NCBI GenBank assembly: GCA_002433485.1
Contig: DJIF01000068.1
Coordinates: 28,142 to 58,705 of the forward strand
Direction of reading: 5' to 3'
Source of the DNA: Deltaproteobacteria bacterium UBA6601
GTDB taxonomy: Bacteria; Myxococcota_A; UBA796; UBA9615
DNA length: 30,564 nt
Position 1 is the stretch's first letter, and each line of letters opens with the position of its first letter. The translations under genes were made by a program, and so were the position numbers. The notes under the pieces are model-generated. The model was not told the origin of the DNA and did not search any database. It saw only the letters and a program-made list of their open reading frames with translations. Shown piece by piece: positions 8,368 to 15,880 of this stretch.

Positions 8368-8384
8368 GAACACCAAAGGTGTCC
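8368..8384 (-). terminator. Short hairpin downstream of lysC, possible weak terminator
   Basis: An inverted repeat with 7-bp arms (one G-T wobble) and a 3-nt loop lies about 26 nt after the aspartate kinase stop. No U-tract follows on the minus strand, so it is at best a Rho-assisted or mRNA-end-stabilising structure. It sits between lysC and the candidate pssA promoter, which would fit separate transcription of pssA. Confidence 0.25.
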
Positions 8385-8409
8385 ATCTCGCCGCTTGTTG
8401 AGGCCACCT

Positions 8410-9645
8410 TTAATCGTCGATCAGTCCCTCTCCTGGCGGGCTCGAAAGGCCCGGAAACGCGGTGTGCCAGGCTCGCGTCAGCTCATCGAGGCGAGCGACT
8501 GGAACCTCTGCGCTGATTCCCCAGGCATTGGAGCTCAGGCGTCGCGGTGTGAGCTGCAGTTTCTGCAGTTCTGAACGAGCGATCTGCCAACTGCTCGCTT
8601 GCTCCGCGATTCCCTCGCCGATGACCGTTACCGTCCCCAGCTCGGCAAAGCTCTGCAGGTGGGCTCCGAGCCTGTTGGCTTGTTGGCTGAGTTCGGCAAT
8701 GACGCTCTGCCAGTCCTGAGTATTGCGAGTATCGATTCTGAGCTCCGCGCTGGCTTTGTCTGTACCGCAATCCAAGAGTAGGTCTCGACATACCAGCACC
8801 CCAGCGTTCAGCTGGTCGAGCAGGCTTAGAAGAATGTCTGTTGGTCCACTCAGCTTGATCGGCACCACACCAGGATCCGCGGCGATGGCCACTGCACGCC
8901 CGGTACCGGGTGATGGAGCTTCGGTAATGACAGTGCCCGGCCCTGTTTCAAAGCTGGAGCGTGCGTGCAGTTGGACACCGTGCCGACGGGCATAGTCCAC
9001 CGCTTCAGGGGCCAGTACCCGGGCGCCCCGCAGACCCATTTCAAGTGCCTCGCCGCTGGCCAGTCGGTCGATTCTTGCCGCATCACTGACTACCCGTGGG
9101 TCGGCGCTGAACACACCATCCACATCCGAGAAGATGTCACAGCTGGCCGCATCTAGCGCTGCTGCGAGGGCGATTGCGGTGGTGTCGGAGCCACCTCGAC
9201 CCAGGGTGGTCACTTCTTTGTCCGTGGATACTCCGGCGAAGCCACCCACGATGACGATCTGACCGGCTTGCAGAGCCTGGTGCACCCGCACCGGCCGTAC
9301 CTCGATGATGCGTGCCCGGTTGTGATCGGTGGTGGTGATGATCCCAGCCTGCGAGCCGGTGAGCGACAACGCTTGAAAGCCCCGGTCGTTGATGGCCATG
9401 GCCAGCAGAGCCATGGAGATGCGCTCGCCAGCGGTCAGGATCATGTCCAATTCGCGACGATGAGTATTGGGACTGACTTCCTGAGCCAGACTTAAGAGCT
9501 TATCGGTGGTGCCACCCATTGCTGATACGACCACCACCGGAGATGTGCCATTTCGTCTCGCATCGACCACGCGGTCAGCGATGCTGCCGAGCTTCTCGGG
9601 GGTGGCGACTGAGGAGCCGCCGTACTTGTGGACGACGATGGTCAC
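8410..9645 (-). CDS. lysC: Aspartate kinase
   Basis: The enzyme phosphorylates L-aspartate with ATP, the first step to lysine, threonine and methionine (and diaminopimelate for peptidoglycan). The 411-aa length is typical of monofunctional aspartate kinases. The N-terminal amino-acid-kinase domain shows 'KYGGSS' at residues 7-12, 'TLGRGGSDTTAIALAA' and 'CDIFSDVDGVFSADPR'. The C-terminal third should be a pair of ACT regulatory domains; it keeps 'TVTVIGEGIAEQ' but where most family members have a 'STSEIKIS'-like segment this one has 'SSNAWGISAE' (371-380), and the first ACT lacks a clear Pro-Gly turn. Feedback inhibition may therefore be altered (inference). Start is GTG 9645, 41 nt downstream of a response regulator gene, with no strong ribosome binding site. 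Confidence 0.93.
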   Translation of the reverse strand: MTIVVHKYGGSSVATPEKLGSIADRVVDARRNGTSPVVVVSAMGGTTDKLLSLAQEVSPNTHRRELDMILTAGERISMALLAMAINDRGFQALSLTGSQAGIITTTDHNRARIIEVRPVRVHQALQAGQIVIVGGFAGVSTDKEVTTLGRGGSDTTAIALAAALDAASCDIFSDVDGVFSADPRVVSDAARIDRLASGEALEMGLRGARVLAPEAVDYARRHGVQLHARSSFETGPGTVITEAPSPGTGRAVAIAADPGVVPIKLSGPTDILLSLLDQLNAGVLVCRDLLLDCGTDKASAELRIDTRNTQDWQSVIAELSQQANRLGAHLQSFAELGTVTVIGEGIAEQASSWQIARSELQKLQLTPRRLSSNAWGISAEVPVARLDELTRAWHTAFPGLSSPPGEGLIDD

Positions 9646-9686
9646 GCAGCAGGGCTTTCTGACTGGGGTCTGCCCAGGATGATGCG

Positions 9687-10379
9687 CTAGAGCCCGCCGA
9701 CGAACTTATAGCCGACGCCGTGGACCGTCTGGATGTAGCGGTTAGGGGGCGAGTCCCGGAGCTTTCGGCGTAGGTTCAGCACGTGCGTGTCGACGGTCCG
9801 GGTAGAGACTTCCGTGTCGTAGTTCCAGACCTTCTCGAGGAGGATGTCTCGACTGAGAACCTGACCTCGGTGGTTCACCAGGAAGCGGAGCAGTTCCATT
9901 TCCTTGGCGGACAGACGGACCTCATCTCCATCTACTTTGAGGTCGTAGGTGGTGAAGTTCACCGAGATCTTGTCGAAGGCGTAGACCTCTTCGTTGGGTT
10001 GTTCCTTCTCGGCCCGTCGCAGTAAGGCCCGAATCCGGGCGTGTAACTCCAACAGAGAGAATGGCTTGGTGACGTAGTCGTCACCGCCCACATCGAAGCC
10101 AGTCAGCTTGTCGACCTCTTCGCCCTTGGCGGTCAGAAACAGCACCGGTCCGCTGTAGCCTCCAGAACGCAGTCCGCGGCATACGTCGAAGCCGTGCATG
10201 CCCGGTAGCATGATGTCGAGAACCACAAGATCAGGACTGGACTCAAGGCCCAAAGCGAGCCCGTCATCGCCGTTTGAGGCTCCCAGGACCTCATAGCTCT
10301 GAAGAATGAAGAAGTCCTTCAAGCTCTCAAGAATCTGTCGCTCATCTTCCACAATGAGGATGCGCTTTTTGTCACTCAT
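9687..10379 (-). CDS. OmpR/PhoB-family response regulator
   Basis: The 230-aa protein has an N-terminal receiver domain with acidic E11/D12, phosphoacceptor D55 in 'VVLDIMLPG', T83 and K105 ('DYVTKPFS'), followed by a winged-helix DNA-binding domain of OmpR type ('LSAKEMELLRFLVNHRGQVL', 'TRTVDTHVLNLRRKLRD', 'IQTVHGVGYKFVG'). It would be phosphorylated by the histidine kinase encoded immediately upstream, whose gene overlaps it by 4 nt. The target genes are unknown. Being 41 nt upstream of lysC on the same strand, it may be co-transcribed with an amino-acid biosynthesis gene. Confidence 0.95.
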   Translation of the reverse strand: MSDKKRILIVEDERQILESLKDFFILQSYEVLGASNGDDGLALGLESSPDLVVLDIMLPGMHGFDVCRGLRSGGYSGPVLFLTAKGEEVDKLTGFDVGGDDYVTKPFSLLELHARIRALLRRAEKEQPNEEVYAFDKISVNFTTYDLKVDGDEVRLSAKEMELLRFLVNHRGQVLSRDILLEKVWNYDTEVSTRTVDTHVLNLRRKLRDSPPNRYIQTVHGVGYKFVGGL

Positions 10380-11947
10380 CTTCCGTCCCCGGTCCTCATC
10401 GGCTGCCCCTGTCGCACAGGAAGCATTATCTCAAAGGTGCTGCCTGCACCCAGCGTTGATTTAGCAGATACCTCACCACCATGTACCTGCACAATGTGAT
10501 GAACAATTGCGAGGCCCAGTCCAGTGCCTCCTATCTCGCGGGTAAGGCTGTCCCCGCCGCGGAAGAATTTTTCAAACAAGTGGGGCAGTTCCTCAGCATC
10601 AATCCCCGGTCCATGGTCTTGCACCCAGAGGACGACGCTGTGCTCTTGGCTGCGCGCACCTACTTCGATGCGTTTGTCGTCTTCGCTGTACTTGACCGCG
10701 TTTGCAGTCAGGTTGATGAGGGCCTGGACGATGGCGTCGCGATCAAACATTGTTGCGGGCAGGTCATCCTGGACTGAGGTTTTGATCTCGAAGCCTTCCT
10801 TTTCTGCGTAGTCGCTGACGATTCTCACCACCTCGAAGACGACGTCACCGAGATTGCCCATTCCGAAGTGGAATTTTTTGCGCCCCTCTTCGATGCGAGC
10901 AAAGTCCAGAACATTGTTGATGAGGCGAGTGAGACGCTCGGCTTCGGAAACGATGTTGCGGTGGTATTCGCCCTGCTTGCTGGGGTCAGGGACCGCGTCG
11001 AGGGCGAGCATCTCGGCCATGATGCGGATGGTCGTCAAGGGCGTCCTTAGCTCGTGGGACACGTTGGAGACAAAGTCGCTCTTCATGCGGGCCAGTCGCA
11101 CCTCTTGCTGGAGTCTCCCAGCGCCGATGCGCAGCACCACCGCCGGCACGGCGATGAGGCTCAGGATCAGCGCCACCTGAAGCCATAGGCGCAGGCCGCG
11201 GGCAGGGTTCTGGATGCTGCCCGCGCTGTACAGCTTGAGCTGGTAACCCGGCAGGAGTCCCGCTAAGGAGCGCTGGCTGATGCGTTGTTCTGGCGCTGCG
11301 CCGCTAACTCCTGGTTGCGCCGCTGGGTCGGGCTCAATCGTCGCGCTCTGCCCGGGGTTGCTGCGGTTGTAGCTATCCAGAGTCAGCGCTAGCTCCTGGT
11401 GCAGGCGGTTCAGGTCCAGTAGCGCGATCACGCGTCCATCGGATAGCCTGGTGTCCAGCATCAGCGCCTGGTCGGACTCCGAGCGCATGGCGCGCAGCGC
11501 AACGGCCGTCGAGCTGGTGTGGGCCGGAGCCTTGCGGGCGAAAATCTGCAACAGCCGTTCAGCCTGACCCTGGGCTTGTTGCTGTTGGGTAGCCCCTGGG
11601 TTGGCGATGCTGTTGAGCATCACAGCCTCTACAACCCGAGGATCTCGCTCTCGCCAGATGTCCACGCAGGCCTGCCCTGCAGCGCTCCACTCCTCATCAG
11701 TGCAAGCTTTGGCTATACCCTCAGCGATGTTGGCGGCGCTTGCCTGGAGTTGTCGGTCGATGCGCTCAGACAGCATCTTCAGCCCGTCCTCGCGTTGGCT
11801 ACGCAGCCCGTCCTCGTAGAGCTGACCTGCTTCCAGCAGGCCCTTGATTGCGAAGCCGGCGAGCACCAGAATGGGCAGCAGTACGCCGGCGAAGAGCACG
11901 GCGGGCAACCGATTCGGGGCAGAGCTCCTGGAGAGGAATGTCGGCAC
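10376..11947 (-). CDS. Membrane sensor histidine kinase
   Basis: The 523-aa protein starts at GTG 11947 with an AAGGGA element upstream. TM1 spans about residues 14-38 and TM2 about 254-276, leaving a roughly 215-residue periplasmic sensor region of no family I recognise. The cytoplasmic part has the HisKA domain with phosphoacceptor H298 in 'SNVSHELRTPLTT', then a HATPase domain with N-box ('INLTANAVKYSEDD', about 411-424), G1 ('VQDHGPGID') and G2 ('GGTGLGLAIVHHI'). A HAMP domain is not evident, since TM2 leads almost directly into the HisKA helix. The stop overlaps the response regulator start by 4 nt, so the two form a cognate pair. The signal sensed cannot be inferred. Confidence 0.95.
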   Translation of the reverse strand: MPTFLSRSSAPNRLPAVLFAGVLLPILVLAGFAIKGLLEAGQLYEDGLRSQREDGLKMLSERIDRQLQASAANIAEGIAKACTDEEWSAAGQACVDIWRERDPRVVEAVMLNSIANPGATQQQQAQGQAERLLQIFARKAPAHTSSTAVALRAMRSESDQALMLDTRLSDGRVIALLDLNRLHQELALTLDSYNRSNPGQSATIEPDPAAQPGVSGAAPEQRISQRSLAGLLPGYQLKLYSAGSIQNPARGLRLWLQVALILSLIAVPAVVLRIGAGRLQQEVRLARMKSDFVSNVSHELRTPLTTIRIMAEMLALDAVPDPSKQGEYHRNIVSEAERLTRLINNVLDFARIEEGRKKFHFGMGNLGDVVFEVVRIVSDYAEKEGFEIKTSVQDDLPATMFDRDAIVQALINLTANAVKYSEDDKRIEVGARSQEHSVVLWVQDHGPGIDAEELPHLFEKFFRGGDSLTREIGGTGLGLAIVHHIVQVHGGEVSAKSTLGAGSTFEIMLPVRQGQPMRTGDGR

Positions 11948-12125
11948 TTTCCCTTGAGTCTAACCCGTGTGTTTCATCTTGCGGACTGAGGTCGGTGTCG
12001 AGTTGGTATCTCGCTTGCCCCCGACCTGGCTCGTATGTCCCCGTTGCGGGCACAGATGGTGCGGATTATGGTTGCTGCGCTTCGTGCGCTCGGTCGAGCT
12101 GTGCTGAGTCGACTTCTTTCCCTTA

Positions 12126-13640
12126 TTGGTGACCTTCTTGAACGAGCCGTCTTTACCTGAGCAGCCTCCTCCGCACGGGTTCAGAACGACCCATGCACCG
12201 CTGCGTCGTTGGAACCCCAACACGGACCAGGAACGACGTGAGGCGCGCGCCTTTCTCGCCGAGTTACTCAGCTTTCCCTATCTCTGTGCTGGCACCATCG
12301 CCTTGTTGATCTGGTGCTACGTGGTTCAGCTGTTTCTGGGGTGGCCGTTCGCAGCGCTGTTTCCAAGCTCTTCCGACCTGGTCAGTCAACTCTCTATCTT
12401 GCGACTGGGCGAGGGCCTGGGCTGGCTGAGTACGGAGGCAGTTTTCGACCAGGGACAGTATTGGCGACTGCTGAGCAGCACCTTGCTGCATGCCTCTGTT
12501 GCCCACGTCTTTGGCAACAGCTGGATGCTGTATCTGTTCGGCCGAAATGTAGAAAATGGCATCGGTCGGACCGCGTTTGTGGTGATTTATATCGGCGCTG
12601 GGGCGGTAGGCGCCTTGTTCTCGTTACTGCTGGTGGGGCATGAGTCGCTCGGGGCCAGTGGTGCGGTCCTCGGTATGCTCGGCGCGACCCTCTCTTTTGG
12701 GCGCCGCTACCGGTCGTCGATTCCGCGTGCTCTGCGGGATTATTTTGGCATCGAGATGTGGGCTGTGGTGGTGCTGGTTGCCTTGTTGAGCCTTCTGCCG
12801 ATGGTCGACTGGGCTGGCCATCTAGGAGGCTTCCTGTGGGGCTGCCTGGTCGGGGCCTTGTGGCCTTCGCGCCTCTACAGCGCACCGGCGCAGGGTGGCT
12901 CTGGCTTTTTCAGGATTGTGCTTGCCGGACTCTGTGTGCTTGCTCTCGGGGTAAGCCTGGGCGTCATGGGTCAGCGTACCTACAGCCTTGATGACAAGCT
13001 CCCCGATGAAGAGTTGCGTGCTCTTCAATACGCTGTTGAAGAGGAGGGGGTTGAGCGGCAGCTCGAGATTGCCTCGCGCCTAGCTCAGACCTATCAAGAT
13101 CACGCCTGGGTACAGGTGATCTATGCGAGCACTCTGATGAGCGCTGAGCGCTGGTCTGAGGCTGCCGAGCGGATGCGCCATCTGGAGGAGGCGTGGCCAG
13201 AATACGTGGCCGCCGAGCCCTATTTTGATAACGATCTGGCTTGGGCTCTATTTCGCGCTCATCCCGACGATCCCGATGCAGTCAGTGAGGGGCTTAAGCG
13301 GGTGCGGCGCAATCTGGCCAAGGACCGTGGCAACCACGCCATGCAGAACACCTTGGCTTATGGACTCTATCTGGACGGTCAGTGGCCGCAGGCCGAGGCC
13401 GCTCTGGCCGAGGCAATGGCCGCAGCCAGTTCTGCAGAACTGGGCTCAGATGTTTATCTCGATGTAATGATTCAGCTGGCTCTTGACCGCGAACAGAAGG
13501 CCCTTGAACGATTTCATCGTGCTCTTGAGAGCTTTCCCGAGGGTGAACTCAGGGGCGAGGCTGAGGAGCAGTTACTCGGTGCTGGACTGCTGGAGCCGCC
13601 CGCTACCGTAGCACCCGCTCCTGGTGGGCCGCGCCCTTAG
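12126..13640 (+). CDS. Rhomboid family intramembrane serine protease with C-terminal helical repeat extension
   Basis: The 504-aa protein has a rhomboid core at about residues 50-250: H122/H127/N131 in 'LLHASVAHVFGN', catalytic Ser S178 in 'LGASGAVLG', and catalytic His H232 in 'DWAGHLGGFLWG'. It would cleave transmembrane substrates within the membrane. After a further hydrophobic helix (about 262-282), residues 290-490 are helical and TPR-like ('WVQVIYASTLMSAERWSEAAE', 'NTLAYGLYLDGQWPQAEAAL'), ending in a Pro/Ala tail. The start is uncertain: only TTG 12126 and GTG 12129 (then TTG 12138) are available in frame, and none has a convincing ribosome binding site. It overlaps the convergent ribE gene by 4 nt. 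Rhombosortases, which process C-terminal tags, belong to this superfamily, but no feature here assigns it to that group. Confidence 0.88.
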   Translation: MVTFLNEPSLPEQPPPHGFRTTHAPLRRWNPNTDQERREARAFLAELLSFPYLCAGTIALLIWCYVVQLFLGWPFAALFPSSSDLVSQLSILRLGEGLGWLSTEAVFDQGQYWRLLSSTLLHASVAHVFGNSWMLYLFGRNVENGIGRTAFVVIYIGAGAVGALFSLLLVGHESLGASGAVLGMLGATLSFGRRYRSSIPRALRDYFGIEMWAVVVLVALLSLLPMVDWAGHLGGFLWGCLVGALWPSRLYSAPAQGGSGFFRIVLAGLCVLALGVSLGVMGQRTYSLDDKLPDEELRALQYAVEEEGVERQLEIASRLAQTYQDHAWVQVIYASTLMSAERWSEAAERMRHLEEAWPEYVAAEPYFDNDLAWALFRAHPDDPDAVSEGLKRVRRNLAKDRGNHAMQNTLAYGLYLDGQWPQAEAALAEAMAAASSAELGSDVYLDVMIQLALDREQKALERFHRALESFPEGELRGEAEEQLLGAGLLEPPATVAPAPGGPRP

Positions 13641-14242
13641 TCTGTCAGGCGGGCGGCCAGCAGACGCTCGACATACTTGCCCAACAGGTCTACCTCCAGG
13701 TTTACCCGGTCGCCTGGCTGACGCTGGGCGAGGCTGGTTTCGGTCTGTGTGTGCGGTACGATCATGACGTCGAAAAGGCCGTTCTCGGGGTCTAAGCCGT
13801 TGACGGTTAGCGAGATGCCGTCGATGGTGATGCTGCCTTTCGAAATGACGTAGCGCCGTAGCTCAGTGGGTAGCTCAAAACTCATCTTCAGGCAGGAACC
13901 GGCCTCATCGATAGCCAGCAGCCGCCCGGTGTTGTCGATGTGTCCGGATACGAAGTGACCACCGAACCGGTCTTCCATTTTCATGGCGCGCTCCAGGTTC
14001 ACCCGGTCCCCCTCGTTGCGGTCACCAAGGGTGGTTTTGTCCAGGGATTCCGGTGACACCTCGACGCCAAATGTTGCGTTGTCAAAGTCGACCACAGTCA
14101 TGCAAGCGCCATCAATCGCGATGCTCTCTCCCAGGTCAAAGTCGGGATTTGTCCAGGTTGATCGCACCCGGACATGCAGTCCAGCAGGACAGGGCGTCTG
14201 CGCAAGAATGGTGCCTACGGAGGTTATGATTCCGGTGAACAT
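13637..14242 (-). CDS. ribE: Riboflavin synthase, alpha subunit
   Basis: The enzyme dismutates two molecules of 6,7-dimethyl-8-ribityllumazine to riboflavin and the pyrimidinedione precursor. The 201-aa protein begins with the classic 'MFTGII' and has the two tandem lumazine-binding (beta-barrel) repeats: 'GESIAIDGACMTVVDF' in the first and 'KGSITIDGISLTVNGL' in the second, with 'GHFVSGHIDNTG' between. Length is normal. The ATG lies one base after the ribD stop, so the genes are translationally coupled. It is the last gene of the long minus-strand run; the usual downstream ribBA and ribH are not here. Confidence 0.96.
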   Translation of the reverse strand: MFTGIITSVGTILAQTPCPAGLHVRVRSTWTNPDFDLGESIAIDGACMTVVDFDNATFGVEVSPESLDKTTLGDRNEGDRVNLERAMKMEDRFGGHFVSGHIDNTGRLLAIDEAGSCLKMSFELPTELRRYVISKGSITIDGISLTVNGLDPENGLFDVMIVPHTQTETSLAQRQPGDRVNLEVDLLGKYVERLLAARLTD

Positions 14243-14243
14243 T

Positions 14244-15407
14244 TCAGGAGCTGTCCTTCTCTAGTTGGGCCCGCCACCACTGTGCAGCTGGGCCGTCAGC
14301 TGTTCGCGCTTCCAGCAGCAGGTCATCGCCGAGACGACTTACGTTGAATGGGGTTAGTTCCACGGCCTCGCCCGGCTCGTCAGCCCCCAGCCCCAGCGCT
14401 AAGGGCAGGGCCAGAGCTCCGCCGAACAGTTTTGGCGCAACATAGAGCAACAGGCGGTCGACGAAGCCAGCATCCAGCAGGGCACCGTGGATTTCGGCTC
14501 CTCCTTCGACCAAAAGAGCCGAGATACCCCGCTCCGAGAGTCGGCCCATGGCCAGTTCCAGGTCTACTCGGTCTGCACTGCCACAGGGGAGGAGAATTGC
14601 ACCCTGCTGCTCCAGGAGGGCAGCCTTTTCGGTGCCCAATTGGCTGCTGGTCGTGCAGATCAGCAGTGGGGATGGGTCGTTAAACAGTTGCGCGTCGCTG
14701 GGTGTTCGCAGCTTTGAATCAAGGATGACCCGGCATGGCTGAAGTTGTTGTTCAGCTTTACCTGGCAGTCGAACATTCAGGCTCGGGTCATCGGCGAGCA
14801 CCGTGCCAACGCCGACCAGCACGGCCTGGTGGGCAGCGCGCTCCTGGTGAACATGATGACGGGCTTGTTCTCCGGTGATCCATTTACTCTTTCCGGTTCG
14901 GGTTGCCAGCCGGCCGTCGGCAGTCATCGCGGCCTTGAGGGTCACAAAGGGCCGTGGGGCGCTCAGGTTCACTGCATAGACTTCGTTGAGCGCTCGACAT
15001 TCGTCTTCCAGAACACCCACCTCGACCTGGATTCCTGCGTCTCGCAGGATCTGGATGCCTTTCCCGTCGACCAGCGGGTTGCCGTCGACCATGCCAACCA
15101 CGACTCGCGTGATTCCGCTGCGCAGGATGGCGTCCGTGCACGGAGGGGTGCAGCCGTAGTGGCAGCAGGGCTCCAGGTTTACATAGAGTGTTGCTCCTTG
15201 GGCTGAGAAGTTGAGCTTCTTGAGCGCGTCAATCTCGGCGTGGTCCTCACCATGGCGGTGATGGTAGCCCTCTGCCATGAGTTTTCCGTCCCTTACCACC
15301 ACGCAGCCCACCATCGGGTTCGGCCAGGTGTGGCCCAGGCCGCGTCTGGCCAGCTCGATGGCCTGGGCCATTGCGTCTTGGTCACGGCTGAAGTCGCGCT
15401 TGGACAT
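14244..15407 (-). CDS. ribD: Bifunctional diaminohydroxyphosphoribosylaminopyrimidine deaminase / reductase
   Basis: The 387-aa protein carries the second and third steps of riboflavin synthesis. The N-terminal zinc deaminase domain has 'HAEIDAL' (H56, E58) and a Cys pair C81/C90 in 'PCCHYGCTPPC'. The C-terminal reductase domain begins near residue 160 ('FVTLKAAMTADGRLATRTG') and contains 'GVGTVLADDPSLNVR' and 'LLVEGGAEIHGALL', NADPH/substrate-binding segments of the family. The start overlaps the nrdR stop by one base (TAATG). nrdR-ribD-ribE is a common gene order in proteobacteria. Confidence 0.97.
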   Translation of the reverse strand: MSKRDFSRDQDAMAQAIELARRGLGHTWPNPMVGCVVVRDGKLMAEGYHHRHGEDHAEIDALKKLNFSAQGATLYVNLEPCCHYGCTPPCTDAILRSGITRVVVGMVDGNPLVDGKGIQILRDAGIQVEVGVLEDECRALNEVYAVNLSAPRPFVTLKAAMTADGRLATRTGKSKWITGEQARHHVHQERAAHQAVLVGVGTVLADDPSLNVRLPGKAEQQLQPCRVILDSKLRTPSDAQLFNDPSPLLICTTSSQLGTEKAALLEQQGAILLPCGSADRVDLELAMGRLSERGISALLVEGGAEIHGALLDAGFVDRLLLYVAPKLFGGALALPLALGLGADEPGEAVELTPFNVSRLGDDLLLEARTADGPAAQWWRAQLEKDSS

Positions 15408-15880
15408 TACTGCTTGCTTCCGGGGCTGGACTGCCGTTTGTTGCTCACCGCCAGATCGCGGAACTCGTCCAGCGACTCAAAGCGTAGGTAGACGCTGGCG
15501 AAGCGGGCATAGGCCACTTCGTCGATGGCCGCCAGTTCCTGTAGCAGGCGCTCGCCGATCTCTGCTGAGGACACCTCGCGCGCTGCTGCGCTGAGCAGCT
15601 CGTTGGCTACCCGGTCGACGATGTCTTCGATGGTTTCAGCACTGATGGATCGCTTCCTACAGGCCGTGCGCAGGGCTCGCCTCAGTTTGTCTCGTTCCAG
15701 TTCTTCTCGGCGACCGTCACGCTTGATCACCAGCGGCACGATCAGCTCGCAGCGCTCGTAGGTGGTGAAGCGGTGCTGGCAGCCCTCGCACTCCCTGCGT
15801 CTGCGGATCTCCTGGCCCTCGCTGCCGGGTCGGGAGTCGACCACCTTTGAGGCCGGGTGCAGGCAGGACGGGCAGCGCAT
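15407..15880 (-). CDS. nrdR: Transcriptional repressor NrdR
   Basis: NrdR represses ribonucleotide reductase genes in response to bound ATP/dATP. The 157-aa protein has the N-terminal zinc ribbon with C3, C6, C31 and C34 ('MRCPSC', 'ECEGCQHRFTTYER') and an ATP-cone domain from about residue 46 ('VIKRDGRREELERDKLRRAL'). Length is normal. The ATG overlaps the glyA stop by one base, and its own stop overlaps the ribD start. I saw no repeated palindromic NrdR box in front of any gene in the window, and no nrd genes are present. Confidence 0.97.
   Translation of the reverse strand: MRCPSCLHPASKVVDSRPGSEGQEIRRRRECEGCQHRFTTYERCELIVPLVIKRDGRREELERDKLRRALRTACRKRSISAETIEDIVDRVANELLSAAAREVSSAEIGERLLQELAAIDEVAYARFASVYLRFESLDEFRDLAVSNKRQSSPGSKQ

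Noticed and set aside
8225..8407. A 60-codon minus-strand frame that fills the gap between lysC and pssA
   Set aside because: Composition is not protein-like, no domain or ribosome binding site is visible, and the gap holds a hairpin and a promoter candidate that explain it better.
12035..12160. A 41-codon plus-strand ORF (starting 'MSPLRAQMVRIMVAALRALG') overlapping the rhomboid start
   Set aside because: It could encode an amphipathic peptide, but there is no ribosome binding site or codon bias in support and its end lies in a different frame inside the rhomboid gene.
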